DNA from: Lentzea tibetensis
Lineage (GTDB): Bacteria; Actinomycetota; Actinomycetes; Mycobacteriales; Pseudonocardiaceae
Assembly (NCBI RefSeq): GCF_007845675.1
Contig: NZ_VOBR01000035.1
Coordinates: forward strand, 22,385-86,384
Direction of reading: 5' to 3'
DNA: 64,000 nucleotides
Below are positions 1 through 7,619 of this stretch, in pieces. Under the pieces are notes generated by a model. It saw only the letters and a program-made list of their open reading frames with translations. It searched no databases and was not told where the DNA came from. Each line of letters begins with the position of its first letter. Position 1 is the first letter of the stretch. A program made the position numbers and the translations under genes.

Positions 1-634
1 GCCCGGACTCGAACGCGAACAACACCAGTCCGACCCGGTCGCGGCAGCCGAGCTTCTGCAGCAGGTTGCCGACGTGGGTCTTCACCGTGCCCTCGGCCAT
101 GTGGAGCTGGGCGGCGATCTCGCGGTTGACGGCGCCGTCCGCGATGGCCGTCAGCACCTCGATCTCCCTCTGGGACAGGGTTTTCAGCCTCGGGTCCTGT
201 GCTTTGGGCAACGCGTCGAGCACGTGCGTGATGAGCCTGCGCGTGGCAGTCGGGGCGACGACCGAGCCGCCGTCCGCGACGTTGTGCACGGCGGAGAGCA
301 ACTCCTCCTTGCGCGCGTCCTTGAGCAGGAAACCCGCCGCGCCCGCCTTGAGCGCCGCGAACACGTACTCGTCGAGGTCGAACGTCGTCAGGATGAGGAT
401 CTTCGCCTCGTGGCCTCTGCTGGTCAGCGCCCTGGTGGCCTCGACGCCGTCCATGACCGGCATGCGCACGTCCATCAGCACGACGTCGGCGGCCACGGTC
501 TCGAGCGCGTCGACCGCGGCTGCGCCGTCGGCTACCTCGCCCACGACCGACAGCGCGGCGTCGGACTCGATCATCATGCGCAGCCCGTCCCGGACCAGCC
601 GCTGGTCGTCGACGATGAACACCTTCAGCGGCAC
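1..634 (-). CDS. NarL/FixJ-type response regulator, C-terminus cut by window edge
   Basis: Transcription factor of a two-component system, phosphorylated by the adjacent kinase. Translating leftward from a GTG at 634 gives a receiver domain with the acidic pair D9-D10, the phospho-acceptor D55 in VLMDVRMP and the conserved lysine in FLLKDA near residue 104. A LuxR-type helix-turn-helix follows (LSQREIEVLTAIADG, then REIAAQL and EGTVKTHVGNLLQKL). About 211 residues are visible, so only a few C-terminal residues are missing. The start codon lies inside the last codons of the kinase gene (10-base overlap), which implies translational coupling. The target genes are not visible. Confidence 0.93.
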   Translation of the reverse strand, partial: MPLKVFIVDDQRLVRDGLRMMIESDAALSVVGEVADGAAAVDALETVAADVVLMDVRMPVMDGVEATRALTSRGHEAKILILTTFDLDEYVFAALKAGAAGFLLKDARKEELLSAVHNVADGGSVVAPTATRRLITHVLDALPKAQDPRLKTLSQREIEVLTAIADGAVNREIAAQLHMAEGTVKTHVGNLLQKLGCRDRVGLVLFAFESG

Positions 635-1662
635 GGCTCTCCCCTCGTGGGCAGGACTGCGCGGACCTCGAAGCCGCCGTCCACCGCGGACGCGACCAAC
701 GTTCCGTTGTGCGCGCGCACCCGCTCACGCATCACCCGCAACCCCTGACCACGCCCATCCGGGCGCGCCTCCGCACCGCGGCCGTCGTCCCGCACGGTGA
801 TGTCGGTGGTGTCGGCGCCGATGACCACGGTCACCTCGGCCTTGGCCTGTGGTCCGGCGTGCCGCACGAAGTTCGTGAGCGACTCCTGGACGACCCGGTA
901 GACGGTGAGCCCCAGCACCGGGCCGATCGGGGATCCGTTGTGGACGATGCGCAGCTCAGCGCGCTCGCCGAGCCGTTCGACGAGTTCCTCCACGTCGTCC
1001 AGGCCGGGTGCGGGACGGTAGTCGTCGCGCCGCAGCATCCCCACCATGTCGCGGATCTCGTTCAACGCTCGCCGGGACTCCTCCGCGATCACGGCGAGCA
1101 CGTCGGCCGCCTTGTCCGGGCGCGCACTCGCACCCTCGGCCTGCACCGCGATCATCGACAACGAGTGCGCCACCACGTCGTGCACCTCACGGGCGATCTC
1201 GGCGCGTTCCTGGGCCCGCGCGGCCTGTTCCAGGGCAGCAGCCCGCTCTCGAGCGCTCCAGCCGGCGACGTAGACCCCGGCGACCACCGCGACGTATGCG
1301 GAGACGGTGAAGACCACGGTGCTCGCGGGCTGCCCCGCGTGCCAGGTGACCGGACCGATGACCGCACCCGCCAGCGCGATGCCCACCGCGGTCAGCGCCA
1401 GCCCCCGCCGTTCCCACCGCGCGAAGCTGTGGACCAGCACCGGGACCGTCACGACCGCCACCGACAAGGTGTCGACCAGCGCCGCGTGCGCGACGGCCGC
1501 CGCGGTGGCGACCACGAGGGCGAGCGCCGGGTGGGTGCGCCTGATCGCCAGCGGAGCGCTCAGGGCCACCGCCAGCGACGAGGCCACCGGGTCGGGGGCC
1601 GTGAACAGGAGGCTGACGGCGGCCACCGCGACCGCCACCAGCACGTCGCGCCAGAGGGACAT
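625..1662 (-). CDS. Sensor histidine kinase, HisKA_3/NarX-DesK type
   Basis: Membrane histidine kinase paired with the overlapping response regulator. The N-terminal 140 residues contain several hydrophobic helices and no large extracellular domain. The dimerisation helix carries the phospho-accepting His in AREVHDVVAHSLSMIAVQ (about residue 161), followed by a C-terminal HATPase with VVQESLTNFVRHA (N box) and VRDDGRGA (G1 box). I chose the ATG at 1662; an upstream in-frame start at 1698 would add a proline run unlike a signal-anchor start. No clear Shine-Dalgarno precedes 1662, so the start is uncertain. The signal sensed is unknown. Confidence 0.9.
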   Translation of the reverse strand: MSLWRDVLVAVAVAAVSLLFTAPDPVASSLAVALSAPLAIRRTHPALALVVATAAAVAHAALVDTLSVAVVTVPVLVHSFARWERRGLALTAVGIALAGAVIGPVTWHAGQPASTVVFTVSAYVAVVAGVYVAGWSARERAAALEQAARAQERAEIAREVHDVVAHSLSMIAVQAEGASARPDKAADVLAVIAEESRRALNEIRDMVGMLRRDDYRPAPGLDDVEELVERLGERAELRIVHNGSPIGPVLGLTVYRVVQESLTNFVRHAGPQAKAEVTVVIGADTTDITVRDDGRGAEARPDGRGQGLRVMRERVRAHNGTLVASAVDGGFEVRAVLPTRGEPCR

Positions 1663-1835
1663 CGTGACCACGGTAGGGGGTGGGGGCGGGGTGCACATCC
1701 GACCACGGTCTTGGGGTGTTCAGACCGGGGTCCCTGAAAGCCGAGATGCGACCGTCCTCTTCGGACCGAACGGGATCGGCCAGGCACCCGAAAATGGCGA
1801 GCGAACATCATCCGCTCGTGGCCACAATGAGGTTC

Positions 1836-2342
1836 ATGACCACCAGTCAGACCTGGACGGCAGCGTTGGCGGACGTAGCATCCGACGAGGCGCTCGCGCT
1901 GCTCCGGGAGTTCTACATCGACGTCAGCGACCGCTATTACCAGCACCACTTCGGCCGCGACTCGACACCGGAGGAGATCGAGGAAGGCCTGGCGGGTTCC
2001 CCCAGCGACCATCTCGCCCCACCGACCGGTGTGTTCCTGATCGGCCGCTACCACGGCACCGCGGACGCGTGCGCGGGCCTGAAGATCGTCGACGACTCGA
2101 CGGTCGAGCTCACCCGCATGTTCGTGCGCCACGCACGCCGCCGCACCGGCGGCGGCGCCTTCATGCTGGCCGCCGTCGACTCCGCCGCCCGCGATCTGGG
2201 TGCTTCCCAGATCATCCTGGACACCAGGCTCGACCTGGTCGAGGCGCGTGAGCTCTACCTGAAGCACGGGTACGTCGAGGTGCCCGCGTTCACCGACCGC
2301 CAGTACGCGGAAGTCTTCTACAGCAAGGACCTCACCGCGTAG
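1836..2342 (+). CDS. GNAT family N-acetyltransferase
   Basis: Predicted acetyl-CoA dependent N-acetyltransferase of 168 residues. The core has the strand ELTRMFVRHARRRTGGGAF, in which the R/G-rich turn is the acetyl-CoA pyrophosphate-binding loop of the GNAT fold, and the family-typical C-terminal segment ARELYLKHGYVEVPAF. Two in-frame ATGs (1827 and 1836) are plausible starts; I chose the second because the protein then opens MTTSQTW like its relatives. It is divergent from the two-component operon. The substrate cannot be predicted from sequence. Confidence 0.85.
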   Translation: MTTSQTWTAALADVASDEALALLREFYIDVSDRYYQHHFGRDSTPEEIEEGLAGSPSDHLAPPTGVFLIGRYHGTADACAGLKIVDDSTVELTRMFVRHARRRTGGGAFMLAAVDSAARDLGASQIILDTRLDLVEARELYLKHGYVEVPAFTDRQYAEVFYSKDLTA

Positions 2343-2380
2343 GCAGAGTCCGTGCTGCCGAAACCCCGGTACCCGCCGGT

Positions 2381-3214
2381 TCAGGCGATCCAGCCCCGCG
2401 TCAACTCCTGCACAGCCGACCCGTCGTTGTCCGCCAGCTTGCGACCGGTGAACTCGCGAGCCCACTCCGACGTCTGCACCCGGAACGCCGGGTTCTGGGC
2501 GGTCAACGCCTCCACGACGGTCCGCGCGGCCTCGTCGGACGTCTGCGCCGCGGCGAACGAATCACCGGTACGCCCCATGTAGTTCTTGAACGACCCGGCG
2601 TACACGCCCATCTGCTCGAAGATGGCGCCCCGGTCGATCTGCACGTTGTTGACGAACTCGCTGGCCACCGCACCCGGCTCCACGACGGTCACGGTCACGC
2701 CCTGCGCCGCGGCAACCGGCGCGAGACTCTCCATCATGCCCTCGACGGCGAACTTGGCGGCGCAGTACGCCTCGTTGAACGGCTGGCCGACGACGCCACC
2801 GACACTGGTCACCGTGACCAGGCGACCGCTGCTGGCCCGCAGATGCGGCAGCGCGGCCTTGGTCAGCTCGACGACACCGAAGAAGTTGACCTCCATGACC
2901 GACCGGAAGTTGGCCACGTCGTCGGTTTCGACGGTGCCGACATGCCCAGCGCCCGCGTTGTTGACGACCGCGTCCAGCTGCCCGTAGTCAGCGATGACGC
3001 CGTCAACGGCCGCCCGCACGCTCGCGGCGTCGGTGACGTCGAGCCTGCGCACGTCCACCTCGACCCCGGCCTCGCTCGCGGCCTCCTTGAGGCGGCCGTC
3101 CTTGGCGGTGTCGCGCATCGTTGCCACCACGCGGTAACCCGCCTGCGCGGCCTGCACCGCGGTGGCCAGGCCGATGCCCGAGGAGGTGCCGGTGATCAGT
3201 ACGACGGGGCTCAT
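2381..3214 (-). CDS. Short-chain dehydrogenase/reductase (SDR)
   Basis: NAD(P)-dependent oxidoreductase of the classical SDR family, 277 residues. Visible motifs are the cofactor loop TGTSSGIG (residues 8-15), NNAGAG (85-90), and the catalytic set N110, S137, Y150 and K154 (YCAAK). The basic residue in the ATMRDT stretch after the second strand suggests NADP preference. It is divergently transcribed from a MarR repressor gene, and two palindromes lie in the shared promoter region, so MarR control by a small-molecule ligand is likely. The substrate is unknown. Confidence 0.92.
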   Translation of the reverse strand: MSPVVLITGTSSGIGLATAVQAAQAGYRVVATMRDTAKDGRLKEAASEAGVEVDVRRLDVTDAASVRAAVDGVIADYGQLDAVVNNAGAGHVGTVETDDVANFRSVMEVNFFGVVELTKAALPHLRASSGRLVTVTSVGGVVGQPFNEAYCAAKFAVEGMMESLAPVAAAQGVTVTVVEPGAVASEFVNNVQIDRGAIFEQMGVYAGSFKNYMGRTGDSFAAAQTSDEAARTVVEALTAQNPAFRVQTSEWAREFTGRKLADNDGSAVQELTRGWIA

Positions 3215-3233
3215 ACTTGGTTCACTCCCATGA

Positions 3234-3252
3234 TAGTTATTGTTCTGAACTA
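3234..3252. promoter_or_regulatory. Putative MarR operator, copy 1
   Basis: A 19-bp inverted repeat of form TAGTT-N9-AACTA lies 20 bp upstream of the SDR start codon. A second copy with the same arm and spacer lengths starts 32 bp further on, about three helical turns away, which is typical for paired dimer sites. Binding is inferred, not shown. Confidence 0.6.
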
Positions 3253-3265
3253 GTATGCAGCTAGA

Positions 3266-3284
3266 TAGTTCATGGCGTCAACTA
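3266..3284. promoter_or_regulatory. Putative MarR operator, copy 2
   Basis: Second TAGTT-N9-AACTA repeat. Its arms extend to 6 bp (ATAGTT/AACTAT) when one flanking base is included. It covers the first in-frame ATG of the marR gene (3272), arguing that translation starts further down or that bound repressor directly blocks initiation, giving autoregulation. Confidence 0.6.
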
Positions 3285-3295
3285 TGATGCTCGTC

Positions 3296-3700
3296 ATGGA
3301 TGCGGTGACGACTGAGGTGGTGGCACTGCTCGCGCAGATCGTGGGCAGGTACACGCGTGAGCACGAGGCGGCGGCCTCAGCCGTGGAGCTCACCCCTGTG
3401 CAGGCCAAGGTGTTGGTCGCATTGGAGAAGCCGCTGCCCATGCACCAGATCGCGGTGAAGCTCGGGTCGGAGCGGTCCAACGTCACGGGGATCATCGACC
3501 GGCTGCAAGCTCGAGGACTGGTCGAGCGGCGGCCGGATGAGCAGGATCGGCGAGTCAAGAACATCGTCGCCACCGAGGCCGGGCGGGAGTTGGCTCGGCG
3601 GTTCCAGGGGTCGTTGCGGTTCGCGGCTGAACCGTTGGCAGCGCTGGACGCGGCTGACCGCGTGCAGTTGCGGGACCTGCTTGCTCGGATGCTCGACTGA
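3296..3700 (+). CDS. MarR family transcriptional regulator
   Basis: Winged-helix repressor of about 134 residues. The core shows the MarR pattern LTPVQAKVLVALEKPLPMHQ, then the recognition helix region KLGSERSNVTGIIDRLQARG and the wing LVERRPDEQDRRVKNI, which has the family's D-x-R-D/R signature. In-frame ATGs occur at 3272, 3284, 3287 and 3296. None has a Shine-Dalgarno sequence, and the first lies in a putative operator, so I prefer 3296; the true N-terminus is uncertain. Probably controls itself and the divergent SDR. Confidence 0.88.
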   Translation: MDAVTTEVVALLAQIVGRYTREHEAAASAVELTPVQAKVLVALEKPLPMHQIAVKLGSERSNVTGIIDRLQARGLVERRPDEQDRRVKNIVATEAGRELARRFQGSLRFAAEPLAALDAADRVQLRDLLARMLD

Positions 3701-3787
3701 GGAAGCTCGGCAACTGACGAAGGGGGCGTGCGCGCGTCTGCGCAACGCCCTACCGGGTGGAGCGGGTCGGCATGCCGCTCGAAGAGA

Positions 3788-4438
3788 TCAGCAGGTGACG
3801 TTGACGGTCGCGTTCGCCTGGAAAGAAACGTGCACGTGGTCCATGTGGTTGGCCGTGGGACTGCCCCGGTCCTCCATCGCCTTCCAGCCGCTGCCGTCGT
3901 TGATGCGCTGGCGCCAGATCACGTAGGTGACGCCGAACGCCTTGCGATTGGCCAGCACGTGGTCGGCCAAGGCATTGCCGGTGACGGTATTGACCATGAA
4001 GTCCAGCGCCAGGCCGAGGGCATGGTCGTCGCCGGCCCGGCCGGCGGCACCGCCGATGTCGTTGACGTCGAACTTGCCATCGAGGTGGTGACCCACCTGC
4101 GCCGCATGCGGTTTGGCTCCGTCCAGGGTGGTCGGACAGGGCGGCGCGGGGGGCGGCACGGGGGGCGGCGTGGTGGTCTCGGGTGCTGTCGTGGTCACCG
4201 GAGGCGCCGTAGTGGTCGCCGGAGGTTGCGAGGACGGGGGCGCGGTAGTCGAGGTCGTGACTTGGCTGACAGGGATCGACGGGGCGGCCAGATTGGCGAC
4301 CGCTCCGGCTGGATCGACCGGCTGGTCGAAGACGCGGACGGCCCAGAAGGTCACGACCAGGCCCACGGTGAGGGTGGCGGCGACTGCGATGGGCAGCTTC
4401 CGGCTGGCTGTCTGCTTCGTTCTATGTCGGCCCGACAT
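3788..4438 (-). CDS. Membrane-anchored secreted protein with M15-like (ARB_07466-type) C-terminal domain
   Basis: A 216-residue protein with a short basic N-terminus, one hydrophobic helix (about residues 14-34), a Thr/Pro-rich linker (60-100) and a compact C-terminal domain starting at CPTTLDGAKPH. The domain has H139-x6-D146 (HALGLALD) and a terminal D200-H201-V-H203 (MDHVHVSF), the spacing of zinc-binding residues in the D-Ala-D-Ala peptidase/M15 fold. C101 and C216 could form a disulfide. The linker suggests it spans the cell wall. Peptidoglycan hydrolysis is an inference; many actinobacterial members are uncharacterised. Confidence 0.8.
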   Translation of the reverse strand: MSGRHRTKQTASRKLPIAVAATLTVGLVVTFWAVRVFDQPVDPAGAVANLAAPSIPVSQVTTSTTAPPSSQPPATTTAPPVTTTAPETTTPPPVPPPAPPCPTTLDGAKPHAAQVGHHLDGKFDVNDIGGAAGRAGDDHALGLALDFMVNTVTGNALADHVLANRKAFGVTYVIWRQRINDGSGWKAMEDRGSPTANHMDHVHVSFQANATVNVTC

Positions 4439-4884
4439 TCGGGAACACCTTGCGTTGGGGACGGGGCATGGTCACACGGCGCGCCATATTACGAAATGAA
4501 CACGAGAACGTCACAGGCGAGTGTTAATGCTCACATCTCCGCTGGTGAGCGCGTCGCTACAGAAAGTGATATCCCTGTGGTCGTGGACGGTCACGTCGCA
4601 CTGTCCGTCGAGGTCACCGATCCCGGCATCGCCAAGGCCGAACCAGGAACGGATCTTCGAACGGTTCGTGCGCGCGGCTCCGCCCGCGATGTGGGTCTGG
4701 TCGCCCGAAGCCGCGCACGAGCCGTTGATTCCCAAAGTGGATGTTCGATGAGTTCAACGCGCAGCGCGGACAAGAAGGGCGTCACCATGCATCGCGCGCC
4801 ACGCGACCTGCTCGCGCGGCTGTTCGAAGTGACACAGCCGGAAATCGAAGTCCACCACCGGACAGACGAAGCGACGACCTGAAG

Positions 4885-4945
4885 CGGGGGTCCGGGAGCG
4901 CGGCGCCCCGGCTGGGGTCTGGGTGCTCGACCCCCGGAAACACCC
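4885..4945. repeat. Dispersed GC-rich intergenic repeat, copy 1
   Basis: The stretch GGGGTCCGGG...CCCCGGCTGGGG followed by a CTCGACCCCC turn resembles a second copy at 25915-25965. Both form two small adjacent hairpins and lie outside genes. Similarity is by eye and moderate; the function may be transcript termination. Confidence 0.45.
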
Positions 4946-5024
4946 GAAGGCGAGACGGTCCGCGCTTTCCGCGGACACACCTCGCCCTTCGCCCTTCGGT
5001 GCCCCACCACTGCCAGCAACTGCA

Positions 5025-5261
5025 GGCCGGGACATCACGTCGGCGTGGAACTCCAGCGACAGCGCCACGAACACCATCTCGGGCACGTCGATGGCCACCC
5101 CGCACGTGGCTGGTGCCGCGGCTCGGTACCTGCAGAACAACCGGAACGCGACCCCGGCCTCAGGTGGCTCCGTACCTCGTTTCGCAGTCCGCCCCTCCAA
5201 GGTCACAAACCCCGGTACCGGTTCGCCGAACCGTCTGCTGTACCTGGCCCCCACGGCCTGA
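5025..5261 (+). pseudogene. Remnant of a secreted subtilase (peptidase S8), C-terminal part
   Basis: Only about the last 78 codons of a subtilisin-like serine protease remain. The catalytic serine motif ISGTSMATPHVAGAAARYL is intact, as is the conserved ending TNPGTGSPNRLLY before a stop at 5259-5261. Asp and His catalytic blocks, the signal peptide and the propeptide are absent upstream. The stretch between the Ser motif and the C-terminus (ASGGSVPRFAVRPSK) departs from what subtilases have there, suggesting a compensated frameshift. A strong terminator follows, probably inherited from the intact gene. Confidence 0.8.
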
Positions 5262-5272
5262 CCTGAGTGAGA

Positions 5273-5304
5273 CGAGAGCCCTCTGCGACCGCCGGGGGCT
5301 CTCG
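5273..5304 (+). terminator. Intrinsic terminator after subtilase remnant
   Basis: Nine-bp arms (CGAGAGCCC / GGGCTCTCG) with a 14-base loop, followed on the plus strand by a GTTTCC run, 11 bp after the remnant's stop codon. It may also serve the convergent small membrane protein gene. Confidence 0.65.
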
Positions 5305-5310
5305 CGTTTC

Positions 5311-5622
5311 CTAGCCTCCGGCGGCCGCGATCGCGGCGAGGTACACGAACGCGATCGCGAGCACTCCGAGCCACGGCATGTAGGCCCGCGGCCCGTCGTC
5401 AGGAGGTTTGACGAACGTCGCGAGCGTCGCGCCCACGACCACGACCCAAGGGCCGATCAGCATGATCTTCTGAGGCAGCTGCCCGTACGCGCAGGTGCCC
5501 GTGTTGGCGTTGGCTCCCGTGCACGGCATCGTCGGCGTGAACGCCATGATGCCGAGGACGAACGCGAAGCTCGCCAGGAACACCATCGCGACGATGCCCA
5601 GGACGGTAGCTGCGATCCGCAT
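5311..5622 (-). CDS. Small integral membrane protein, unknown function
   Basis: A 103-residue protein with three predicted hydrophobic helices (about residues 3-28, 52-70 and 83-100). An external-looking loop with two cysteines (MPCTGANANTGTCAYGQ) could form a disulfide. I do not recognise a family. It is a clean reading frame with high third-position GC, unlike the decayed sequence on both sides, so it is probably a real gene. Confidence 0.65.
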   Translation of the reverse strand: MRIAATVLGIVAMVFLASFAFVLGIMAFTPTMPCTGANANTGTCAYGQLPQKIMLIGPWVVVVGATLATFVKPPDDGPRAYMPWLGVLAIAFVYLAAIAAAGG

Positions 5623-5655
5623 GCGCGCAGGCTAGTCCTGCTCGCTTGGGGTGGC

Positions 5656-5760
5656 ATGGGGAACGCGATTGTTCGCGCGGGAAGAGCAGAGGACGCGCCA
5701 CGCGTGGCGGAGCTGACGGTGCAGTGGGGGTTCGTTCAACGTCGGCCGTGCTCTGGGTAG
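5656..5760 (+). pseudogene. Possible GNAT acetyltransferase N-terminal fragment
   Basis: The reading frame MGNAIVRAGRAEDAPRVAEL resembles the first strand and helix of GNAT enzymes (I-R-x-A-x-x-x-D-A-x-x-V-x-x-L) but ends after about 25 meaningful residues, where recombinase-like sequence begins. It looks like a deletion junction. The identification rests on a short segment. Confidence 0.35.
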
Positions 5761-6680
5761 ACCACCGTGGGCGCTCGCGGACGGCTTCCGTTCCGACCTG
5801 TTTTCGGCGGCCACGAAGGGCGAGGCGTTCGTCGTCGAAACCGGTCGACCCGTCTCGATGGCGCGAGCGGAGAACGACATGTCGTTCTTCGACTTCGCGT
5901 ACATGGATGAAGTGGCCCGGTGCAGCGGGCAACTCCCGCAAAGGCGTCGCGGAGACGCTGACCACCGTCATGCCCGCCATGTTGAGCTCCAGCCGCGGCA
6001 AACCTGCCGACAAGGCCATCCGGCGGGCACTCCAAGGCTGGGCGTTCAACCTCAACCGCCGGGACAAGGTCGAACAACCCGATGAGATCAAAGCGGCGCT
6101 GAAGTGGTTGGCCGACAACACGAAGAGCGCCTCCACGCTGGCAGATGCAGATGTCGCGCGCGCTGCGATGAGTCGCCTCGCGGTGAAGCTGGACGGTGAA
6201 CCTGCGGCGCCAGCGACCGTGAAGCGCAAGCGATCCGTCTGGTTCAACGCCATGGAGTACGCCGTCGAACGCAGGTCGCGTTCTTCGGGAGCATGTACTA
6301 CTCAGCCCTGCGGCCCGGCGAGGCGGTGAACCTCCGCGAAACGGATCTCGCGATCCCGCGGGAAGGGGCGAGCTGCTCCTGTGGGAGTCGGCACCCGAGA
6401 CCGGTGCGGCATGGAGTGGTACCGGCCGGCGCCGCGATCAGCGAGAGCTGAAGCATCGAGCCAGAGCCGCACGAGTTCGCCTCACCACTCGCTCGCCGGA
6501 CATACCACCTGCGCCATGCCGCGGGGTCGACCTGGCTGAACGGAGGTGTCCCGCCGACGCAGGTCGCCGAGTGGGCGGGGCACAGCGTCGCTAGTACTGC
6601 TCCAGATCTACGCCAAGGTCATCGCCGGCCGGGAAGGCACAGCACGCAAGCGCATCGAACAGGCGCTCGAGGAGGGCTGA
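5761..6680 (+). pseudogene. Decayed tyrosine recombinase (phage/ICE-type integrase)
   Basis: Several reading frames together spell an actinobacterial integrase. The N-terminal arm GFRSDLFSAATKGEAFVVET runs to DFAYMD near 5905; the frame then shifts to WPGAAGNSRKGVAETLTT and RALQGWAFN through VKRKRSVWFNAMEYAVE (to about 6268). The catalytic domain is split over at least three more frames: box I FFGSMYYSALRPGEAV near 6280, ELLLWESAPETG near 6370, box II YHLRHA...WAGHSV near 6503-6593, and the tyrosine block LLQIYAKVIAGREGTARKR ending at 6680. The Arg, His, Arg, His and Tyr catalytic residues are all still readable. Multiple frameshifts make it non-functional. It ends 126 bp from the 3' end of a tRNA-Leu gene, its probable attachment site. 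Confidence 0.88.
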
Positions 6681-6750
6681 GCCCAGCGCGGGCGCGCCCG
6701 CGTATTCCCCGTGGATACCCGTGAACAACTGCTTGCGGCTAGGCACGAGA

Positions 6751-6787
6751 AAGGCCCCTGACCGGATCTACGCTGGTCAAGGGCCTT
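6751..6787 (-). terminator. Terminator of the tRNA-Leu transcript
   Basis: Inverted repeat with 13-bp arms (AAGGCCCCTGACC / GGTCAAGGGCCTT, one mismatch) and an 11-base loop, 20 bp past the tRNA 3' end. Read leftward it is followed by TTTCTC. Orientation and distance fit a tRNA gene terminator. Confidence 0.75.
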
Positions 6788-6806
6788 CTTCAATGCTCAG
6801 ATGATG

Positions 6807-6880
6807 TGCCCCCGGTGCGACTCGAACGCACACTGGACGGATTTTGAGTCCGCTGCCTCTGCCGATTGGGCTACGGGGGC
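6807..6880 (-). tRNA. tRNA-Leu (anticodon CAA)
   Basis: A 74-base cloverleaf on the minus strand: acceptor GCCCCCG/CGGGGGC, anticodon stem-loop with loop CUCAAAA (anticodon CAA, reading UUG), T arm GTGCGTTCGAGTCGCAC and discriminator A73 (a leucine identity base). CCA is not encoded. The variable region is short for a leucine tRNA, so the isotype rests on the anticodon and A73. The integrase remnant faces its 3' end. Confidence 0.85.
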
Positions 6881-6931
6881 TAGAAGCAGGAGTGACTCTA
6901 TCGGATCACTCCCGCGCGCGGCGCGACCCCC

Positions 6932-7213
6932 TCAGGACTTGACGAGCCTGCCAATGGCGGCGGACGCCTCGGCGAGCTTTTCGTCGGCCACCGGGCCTCC
7001 TTCGGCCACGGCCTGGGCCACGCAGTGCTTGAGGTGCTCGTCGAGGAGGCCGAGGGAGACGGCCTGCAATGCCTTGGTGGCGGCTGAGATCTGGGTGAGG
7101 ACGTCGATGCAGTACTCGTCGTTCTCGACCATGCGCTGCAGTCCCCGGATCTGACCTTCGATGCGGCGCAGTCGCTTGAGGTAAGCGTCCTTGTCCGAGG
7201 TGTAGCCGTGCAT
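6932..7213 (-). CDS. csoR: CsoR family copper-sensing repressor
   Basis: All-helical DUF156-type metalloregulator of 93 residues. The Cu(I) ligand triad is present as C35, H60 and C64 (EYCIDVL and DEHLKHC), with the second-shell tyrosine Y34 preceding C35, as in the M. tuberculosis protein. The apo-protein should bind DNA and release it on Cu(I) binding. A 15-bp inverted repeat typical of CsoR operators lies 17 bp upstream of its own start, so it is probably autoregulated. No copper ATPase or chaperone gene is adjacent; its main target is elsewhere or outside the window. Confidence 0.93.
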   Translation of the reverse strand: MHGYTSDKDAYLKRLRRIEGQIRGLQRMVENDEYCIDVLTQISAATKALQAVSLGLLDEHLKHCVAQAVAEGGPVADEKLAEASAAIGRLVKS

Positions 7214-7229
7214 CTCTCCCGACCTTCCT

Positions 7230-7244
7230 TACCCTGGGTGGGTA
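7230..7244. promoter_or_regulatory. Putative CsoR operator
   Basis: Perfect inverted repeat TACCC-N5-GGGTA between the csoR start codon and its upstream region. CsoR operators are GC-rich palindromes of this kind flanked by TA, so self-repression is likely. Confidence 0.7.
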
Positions 7245-7619
7245 TCTGCCACGATACGCGCGCCGTGGGGACGGCGACCGGGGCAACATAACCCACACGA
7301 GTGAACGCCATTCCCGGTTGGCATTTCTGGGCATGCCCTCCGGCAAGTGGCGCAACACTCCTGGACCAGAGGTGCGAACCGAGACAGAGGGCTCTGAGGA
7401 AAGGGCCGGCCAGTTCCCGCAGGTCACCAGGGCACGGTGGCACATTTTGGACCCATAACACCGTGTGTTAACCGGCAAAATGCCCCCGACCGGGGGGCTT
7501 ACCATCACATTTTAGCGGCGAAAGGTTAGCCGATAAACGTCCTGTGGACTATGGTGATGTCGAAGCACGTGGTTACGTCGAGGACACCGCGGGCTATGTG
7601 AGTACACAACGGAGGAACA
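7245..7619. other. Intergenic region upstream of csoR and lsr2
   Basis: This 375-bp region between the divergent csoR and lsr2 genes holds no convincing gene. It contains a GCCCCC/GGGGGC hairpin at 7482-7498. A relatively A/T-rich stretch at 7500-7560 is the best candidate for the lsr2 promoter. A GGAGGA ribosome binding site at 7611-7616 decides the lsr2 GTG start. Confidence 0.5.

Noticed and set aside
1-25. Short match to the T-arm of tRNA-Leu (GGACTCGAACGCG), considered as an attachment-site copy
   Set aside because: It is coding sequence of the response regulator and the match is too short to be an att site.
4511-4735. 74-codon minus-strand frame between the M15-like gene and the subtilase remnant
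   Set aside because: No ribosome binding site or known motif; the region appears decayed and I could not support a gene.
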